Shown: positions 6,731 through 10,595 of the stretch, in pieces
How the letters are laid out: each line of letters begins with the position of its first letter
Numbering within the stretch: position 1 is the stretch's first letter
From: Actinomycetota bacterium
Lineage (GTDB): Bacteria; Actinomycetota; Aquicultoria; Subteraquimicrobiales; UBA9087
Length of the DNA stretch: 10,595 nucleotides
Direction: 5' to 3'
NCBI GenBank assembly: GCA_003491635.1
Contig: DNCG01000118.1
Span: 275-10,869 of the forward strand
The notes under the pieces: generated by a model
Databases searched by the model: none
What the model saw: the letters and a program-made list of their open reading frames with translations, nothing else
What the model was told of the DNA's origin: nothing
Translations under genes and position numbers: made by a program

Positions 6731-6871
6731 ATGCCCTATCTGGTTGCGGCTTATGTGGCGGTTTGGATCATTCTTTTTGGTTACATTTTCGCCATCGAGA
6801 GGAGAACGGCCAGACTTTCTCGGGAGTTGAAGCTCCTTAAGGAGCTGGTGGAGAAGGAGAAGGCCCGATAG
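6731..6871 (+). CDS. ccmD: Small CcmD-like membrane protein
   Basis: A 46-residue protein starting MPYLVAAYVAVWIILFGYIF. It has one membrane helix (about 3-22) followed by a highly charged, probably helical or coiled-coil tail rich in Arg, Lys, Glu and Leu. This is the architecture of CcmD, the short subunit that stabilises the CcmC-CcmE complex and lets holo-CcmE leave it. The aromatic YxxxAY start also fits. CcmD sequences are poorly conserved, so the identification rests on size, topology and position directly after ccmC. The ATG lies 1 bp after the ccmC stop, with GGGGGTGG just upstream. The stop (TAG) is 10 bp before the next gene. Confidence 0.82.
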   Translation: MPYLVAAYVAVWIILFGYIFAIERRTARLSRELKLLKELVEKEKAR

Positions 6872-6881
6872 GGGGTTTGAA

Positions 6882-7703
6882 ATGGAGAAAGCGAGCGTCT
6901 TTCTTTTCTGGTTTTCTTTCATTCTTTATGCCGTCGCCCTCCTCTTGTACGCCAGTTTTTTTATCTCCAGAAAACAAACCACGGGTGGTTTGGCCACGGG
7001 GACGTTGATCGGTGGATGGCTGGTCCACACCGGTTCCCTGATCTTTCGGGGTCTTGCTGCCGGCTCTCTGCCCGGTGCCACAGCCTACGAGTCCCTCTCC
7101 GTGGTTGCCTGGTTGGTCATCGTGGCCTACCTGATCGTTGAATATTTTTCCAGGTCAAAGGTCCTGGGTATATTCATCACCGCCGTTGATTGTCTCTTTT
7201 TGATCAGGGCCTGGGGTCATTACCAACCACCCGGCCCTCGCCTCTCGATACTGCAGAGCTCCCTGGTGGATGTCCATTTCATGCTCATCTTCATCGCCTC
7301 GGCCGCTTTTACGGTAGCTGGTGGCTGCGGCCTGCTTTATCTTTTTCAGGAGGGGCAGGTGAAAGGAAGGAAGCCAAGCATTTTGTTCCGTCGATTGCCC
7401 TCTTTGGAGGTCCTGGACGAGGTCGGCTATGGGGCGGTTTTGGTTGGGTTTTTGTTCTTCACTCTCTGCGTGATAAGCGGGGCCATTCAGGCTCTGGGGG
7501 TGTGGGGTACCCTCTGGGATCCAATTGTCGTTTCTTCCGCGATCGCCTGGGCAATTTACGCTCTCTATCTATTGTCTAGAGCGATGGCCGGCTGGCGGGG
7601 TAGAAAGGCGGCCATCCTGGCCATAGTGGGGTTTTTGTTCATCATGAGCATCAGGTTTGCCATAGTTCCCTATGTCAGTTATTTGCATGGCTTCAGGGGC
7701 TGA
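6882..7703 (+). CDS. ccsA: CcsA/HemX-family haem-handling membrane protein
   Basis: A membrane protein of 273 residues with about eight hydrophobic segments. It belongs to the CcsA/ResC/HemX branch of the cytochrome c assembly superfamily. Conserved features in order: His49 with GSLPGATAYESL (61-72); VHFMLIFIASAAFTVAGG with His132; GLLYLFQEGQ; RLPSLEVLDEVGY (171-183); a WWD-like loop GVWGTLWDP (206-214); and a C-terminal YLHGF with His269. The loop keeps WG, W and DP but lacks the full WGxYWxWDPKE of haem-exporting CcsA. HemX of Bacillus is similarly reduced and sits next to hemA, as here. No CcsB/ResB partner is present, which argues against a complete System II. A role in controlling or stabilising HemA, or in haem handling, is inferred from position. 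ATG 6882 follows GGGGG at 6871-6875. Confidence 0.82.
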   Translation: MEKASVFLFWFSFILYAVALLLYASFFISRKQTTGGLATGTLIGGWLVHTGSLIFRGLAAGSLPGATAYESLSVVAWLVIVAYLIVEYFSRSKVLGIFITAVDCLFLIRAWGHYQPPGPRLSILQSSLVDVHFMLIFIASAAFTVAGGCGLLYLFQEGQVKGRKPSILFRRLPSLEVLDEVGYGAVLVGFLFFTLCVISGAIQALGVWGTLWDPIVVSSAIAWAIYALYLLSRAMAGWRGRKAAILAIVGFLFIMSIRFAIVPYVSYLHGFRG

Positions 7704-7716
7704 GGGGAGTTTGGTT

Positions 7717-8346
7717 ATGAAGTATTATCCGATCTATCTGAATCTCAAAGGAAGAAAATGTGTTGTTGTGGGTGGAGGTACCGTTGCCGAGCGCAAGGTT
7801 ATTTCTCTTGTTGAGGCCGGGGGCGAGGTTGAGGTGATCAGCCCCGAGATAACCCCAAAGCTCGCTGAGATGAAGAGTCGGGGTGTCACCCCCCACGTCG
7901 AGAGAGAGTATCGCCCGGGTGATCTCAAGGGGGCTTTCTTGGTGGTGGGAGCCACGGACGATTCCAGGATAAACTCGAGCGTCTTTCGGGAAGCCAGCTC
8001 CGTCAACGCCCTGGTGAACATAGTCGACTCGCCCGAGGATTGCAATTTCATCGTTCCCTCGGTGGTGCGGAGGGGAGATTTGCTCATCAGCATTTCCACC
8101 AGCGGAAGCTGTCCGGCTCTGGCTAAGAAGGTAAGAGAAGATTTGGAGAAGACTTACGGTCCCGAGTACGCTGACTTCTTGAAGCTGCTGAAGGAGTTTC
8201 GCAATGAAGTCGTCAGGAGGGTCAAAGATCCCGAGCAGCGCAAACGAGCCCTGAGGCGTCTGCTCGACTCCGATGCGCTGGAGCTCCTCAGAGCCGGCGA
8301 AACCGAACTTCTGGAGGAAAGAATCAAAGAGTGTATGTCGTTGTAG
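7717..8346 (+). CDS. Precorrin-2 dehydrogenase (sirohaem synthase N-domain type)
   Basis: This cytoplasmic enzyme oxidises precorrin-2 to sirohydrochlorin with NAD. Some members (Met8p, CysG N-terminal part) also insert iron to make sirohaem, whereas SirC-type ones do not. The 209 residues start YYPIYLNLKGRKCVVVGGG, a Rossmann fold with GGGTVAERK (19-27). LVNIVDSPEDCNFIVPSVV follows, in which Asp104 matches the key Asp of CysG. RRGDLLISISTSGSCPALAKKVR (118-140 region) and YGPEYADFLKLL complete the family pattern. The CysG methyltransferase domain is absent, so a separate SUMT gene is needed. I chose ATG 7717, preceded by GAGGGGAG at 7702-7709, rather than upstream in-frame codons within ccsA. 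The gene overlaps hemA by 16 bp. It links this operon to sirohaem or to the sirohaem-dependent haem route; the window does not say which. Confidence 0.92.
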   Translation: MKYYPIYLNLKGRKCVVVGGGTVAERKVISLVEAGGEVEVISPEITPKLAEMKSRGVTPHVEREYRPGDLKGAFLVVGATDDSRINSSVFREASSVNALVNIVDSPEDCNFIVPSVVRRGDLLISISTSGSCPALAKKVREDLEKTYGPEYADFLKLLKEFRNEVVRRVKDPEQRKRALRRLLDSDALELLRAGETELLEERIKECMSL

Positions 8347-9605
8347 TTGGTTTGAGTCATAAAACAGCTCCAGTGGAGATAAGGGAAAAACTCTCTTTCC
8401 CCGAAGGCAAGCTAAAGGAATCCCTGCGTCGCCTCTTGAGCTATCCCCATATAAGCGAGGGCGTGGTCCTTTCCACCTGCAATCGCACGGAAGTCTACGC
8501 CGTTTGTAACAACCCCAGAAAGGGCAGGGAGGATATCGTCAAATTCCTCTGCGACTATCACGAACTTGAGAAACGAGAACTCTCTAGGTATCTATACTTT
8601 CACGACTCCATCGACGCCATTCACCACCTCTTCGATGTGGCCGCGAGTCTGGATTCAATGGTGGTCGGTGAGGCCCAGATTTTGGGGCAGGTAAAGGAGG
8701 CCTACAATCATTCTTTCGAGATCGGGGCGACGAGCATAATTTTTAATCGGTTGTTTCGGCATGCTTTTAGGGTGGGCAAGAGAGTTCGAACTGAGACCAG
8801 GATCGGAGAAAGTGCCGTTTCAATCAGCTATGCCGCGGTTGAGCTGGCGAAGACGGTTTTTGAGGATCTCAAGGGTCATACGGTGATGATAATCGGTGCC
8901 GGCAAGATGAGCGAGCTGACCGCCAAACATCTTCTGGCAAATGGAGTGAGCTCGGTTATAGTCTCGAACCGCACCTATGAGCGGGCGGTGGAGCTGGCCG
9001 AGCGTTTCCAGGGGAAGGCAGTCAGGTTCGATGAGAACATCAAATACATGGCCAAGGCGGATATCGTCATCAGTTCCACGGGGGCTCCCCACTACGTGGT
9101 CAAGAAAGACGATGTGGCCAAGGTTATGCAGATGAGGAGGAATAGACCGATCTTCTTCATCGACATAGCTGTCCCCAGGGATGTGGACCCCGGAGTCAAT
9201 GATCTCTACAACGTCTTCCTTTACGACATCGATGATCTGGAATCGGTGGTCAAGGCGAATCTAGCTGAGAGGGAGAAGGAGGCGGAGAAGGCGGAGGCCA
9301 TAACCGATGGGGAGGTGGAAGAGTTCCTCTCCTGGCTCCAGTCACTCGAGGTGACACCGATCGTATTCGCCTTGAAGGAGAGGGCCGAGTCGATCCGTCG
9401 GGCGGAGATGACCAGGGTCCTTGGCAAATTGGATCTTTCTGAGGAGGAGAAGAACGCAATAAACGTTCTTACGGGAGCCATCGTTAACAAGCTGCTTCAT
9501 CAGCCGATTGTGCGGATAAAGGAGTGTGCTAACCAGAAGGACGGCTACGTATACATAGAGTCCCTCAGACGCTTGTTTGGTCTGGAAGAGAAACCGGAGA
9601 AGTAA
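8331..9605 (+). CDS. hemA: Glutamyl-tRNA reductase
   Basis: The first committed enzyme of the C5 tetrapyrrole pathway. It reduces glutamyl-tRNA(Glu) with NADPH to glutamate-1-semialdehyde. In 424 residues the landmarks are GLSHKTAPVEIREKL (7-21), STCNRTEVYAV with catalytic Cys50, and FDVAASLDSMVVGEAQILGQ (101-120). The NADPH-binding loop is IIGAGKMSELTAKHL (187-201), followed by IDIAVPRDVDP (278-288) and a charged helical C-terminal dimerisation region. The start is GTG at 8331, giving the standard short lead into VVVGLSHKT; the GGAGG at 8313-8317 is 13 bases away, so initiation may depend on coupling to the upstream gene, which it overlaps by 16 bp. HemA is a usual control point in haem synthesis. 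The adjacent HemX-like gene may serve that role, as proposed for Bacillus. Confidence 0.97.
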   Translation: MYVVVVGLSHKTAPVEIREKLSFPEGKLKESLRRLLSYPHISEGVVLSTCNRTEVYAVCNNPRKGREDIVKFLCDYHELEKRELSRYLYFHDSIDAIHHLFDVAASLDSMVVGEAQILGQVKEAYNHSFEIGATSIIFNRLFRHAFRVGKRVRTETRIGESAVSISYAAVELAKTVFEDLKGHTVMIIGAGKMSELTAKHLLANGVSSVIVSNRTYERAVELAERFQGKAVRFDENIKYMAKADIVISSTGAPHYVVKKDDVAKVMQMRRNRPIFFIDIAVPRDVDPGVNDLYNVFLYDIDDLESVVKANLAEREKEAEKAEAITDGEVEEFLSWLQSLEVTPIVFALKERAESIRRAEMTRVLGKLDLSEEEKNAINVLTGAIVNKLLHQPIVRIKECANQKDGYVYIESLRRLFGLEEKPEK

Positions 9606-9641
9606 AACACTTATAAGAGTTCAACGAGTCGGTGATAGTCA

Positions 9642-10592
9642 GTGAAAAAAATCGTGATAGGAACGCGGGGCAGTCGGCTTGCTCTATGGCAAGCCAATTT
9701 TGTGGCTGAGCAACTAAAGAAGATAGTTTCCTGCGAGATAGTGATCAAGAAGATCAAGACAACGGGCGATAAGATACTCGATTTCCCTCTGACCAGGATC
9801 GAGGGCAAGGGTTTGTTCGTCAAGGAGATAGAGACGGCCTTGCTGAACGGCGAAGTTGACCTGGCCGTTCACAGCATGAAGGACGTTCCCACCGATTTAC
9901 CCGAGGGGCTCGTTATTGGGGCGATGATGCCTCGGGAAGACCCTCTCGATGCCCTCGTGTCTCGAGATGGTTTCACCCTCGAGGGGTTGCCCAACGGTGC
10001 AGTCATCGGCACCAGTAGTCTTCGGCGGAGAGCTCAGCTCCTTCACTTCCGCTCTGATTTTACCGTTACTGATGTCCGTGGAAACCTCGACACCCGCCTC
10101 AAGAAGTTAGAGTCGGGGAAGTTTGACGCCATCGTAGTTGCCGCAGCCGGCCTGATTCGCATGGGGTGGTCTGATAGAATTACGGTGAGGATATCTACAG
10201 ATGTCTGCCTTCCCGCCGTGGGACAGGGCGCCGTCGGCGTCGAAATCAGGGGAGAGGATGAGGAGATGGCTGAGCCCGCCAGCGTCATCAATCATGCCGA
10301 GACTTTCGCCTCCATATCGGCGGAGAGGGCACTGCTCAAGAGATTGGAGGGCGGTTGTCAGATTCCCATCGGAGCCCTGGGTATCGTTGAGGAAGGCGAG
10401 CTGAAGATCACCGCCGCCGTGGCCAATCTGGATGGAAGCAGACTCGTCCGCCATTCCATCTCGGGTTCCCCAGGGCGAGCTGAGGAAGTTGGGATTGCTC
10501 TAGCGGAGAGATTGCTCGAGCTGGGAGCCAACGAGATTTTAAGCGAAATACGAGCAATGAGCATAGAGCCCCGCATCTTGCGGGGAGCATAG
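9642..10592 (+). CDS. hemC: Porphobilinogen deaminase (hydroxymethylbilane synthase)
   Basis: A cytoplasmic enzyme that joins four porphobilinogen units into hydroxymethylbilane on a covalently held dipyrromethane cofactor. The 316-residue length is normal. Visible motifs are IGTRGSRLALWQA (6-18), GEVDLAVHSMKDVPT with catalytic Asp81, GTSSLRRRAQL (123-133, arginines that hold the growing chain), DVRGNLDTRL (144-153), PAVGQGA (191-197), and EGGCQIPIGA with Cys239, the cofactor attachment site. The start is GTG 9642 (KKIVIGTRGS), with only a weak GGTGAT Shine-Dalgarno sequence. It lies 36 bp after hemA, the widest gap in the operon. The last dozen or so residues (AMSIEPRILRGA) are encoded by repeat and hairpin sequence at the right edge and look like a non-essential tail. 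Confidence 0.96.
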   Translation: MKKIVIGTRGSRLALWQANFVAEQLKKIVSCEIVIKKIKTTGDKILDFPLTRIEGKGLFVKEIETALLNGEVDLAVHSMKDVPTDLPEGLVIGAMMPREDPLDALVSRDGFTLEGLPNGAVIGTSSLRRRAQLLHFRSDFTVTDVRGNLDTRLKKLESGKFDAIVVAAAGLIRMGWSDRITVRISTDVCLPAVGQGAVGVEIRGEDEEMAEPASVINHAETFASISAERALLKRLEGGCQIPIGALGIVEEGELKITAAVANLDGSRLVRHSISGSPGRAEEVGIALAERLLELGANEILSEIRAMSIEPRILRGA

Positions 10593-10595
10593 AGC
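10559..10595. repeat. 11-bp direct repeat GAGCATAGAGC flanking a hairpin
   Basis: GAGCATAGAGC occurs at 10559-10569 and 10585-10595, 26 bp apart, inside the last codons of hemC and across its stop. GAGCAAT at 10552-10558 lies directly before the first copy in a 7-bp phase, so the unit may be a heptamer (GAGCATA). The second copy runs into the right edge, so an array could continue beyond it. Confidence 0.6.
10569..10585 (+). other. Perfect 6-bp GC hairpin at the 3' end of hemC
   Basis: CCCCGC (10569-10574) pairs exactly with GCGGGG (10580-10585) around the loop ATCTT, a few codons before the hemC stop. No run of T follows within the window, so it is not called a terminator. It may be part of the surrounding repeat element. 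Confidence 0.5.

Noticed and set aside
9589..9617. TATAAG at 9612-9617 as an internal promoter for hemC
   Set aside because: No acceptable -35 element lies at the right distance, and the gap to hemA is only 36 bp, so read-through is the simpler view.

Overview
The window looks like a densely packed bacterial chromosome segment of moderate-to-high GC. Its theme is haem: making it, moving it across the membrane and attaching it to c-type cytochromes. The Ccm-type cytochrome c maturation genes use the CXXXY variant of CcmE, known from some anaerobic bacteria and archaea. The HemA-dependent (C5) tetrapyrrole pathway and GTG starts also point to a bacterium, probably anaerobic. I cannot assign a phylum from the sequence alone.

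Layout, left to right. (1) Positions 1-64 hold a short tandem heptamer array and a 9-bp direct repeat. (2) Positions 90-1225 (+) hold a divergent CcmC-like membrane protein, translationally coupled by an ATGA overlap to a MogA/MoaB-type molybdopterin adenylyltransferase. (3) Positions 1229-2135 (-) hold two overlapping paralogous genes, each for a protein with two CBS domains. They converge on mogA with only 3 bp between stop codons. (4) A 164-bp divergent intergenic region (2136-2299) carries a good sigma70-type promoter, TTGTCG-N17-TATAAT, pointing right. (5) A tightly packed rightward operon fills the rest: ccmE, ccmF, ccmA, ccmB, ccmC, a 46-residue ccmD-like gene, a CcsA/HemX-family gene, a precorrin-2 dehydrogenase gene, hemA and hemC. 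Gaps are 36 bp or less, often with overlaps, up to the right edge.

How the genes fit together. HemA and HemC carry out the first committed step and the tetrapyrrole-forming step of tetrapyrrole synthesis. The precorrin-2 dehydrogenase draws on the same pool for sirohaem. The CcsA/HemX protein bridges the synthesis and maturation blocks. CcmA, B, C and D are expected to load haem onto CcmE, and CcmF to pass it to apocytochrome. No ccmG, ccmH or ccmI is present, and CcmE has Cys120 and Tyr124 in place of the classical His and Tyr. This matches the reduced System I (sometimes written I*).

The most notable points are the degenerate CcmC paralogue coupled to mogA, the CXXXY CcmE in a ccmGHI-less operon, the degenerate tryptophan-rich motif in the CcsA/HemX protein, and short repeats at both edges. 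All are variants or combinations of known families. I see no wholly new system.
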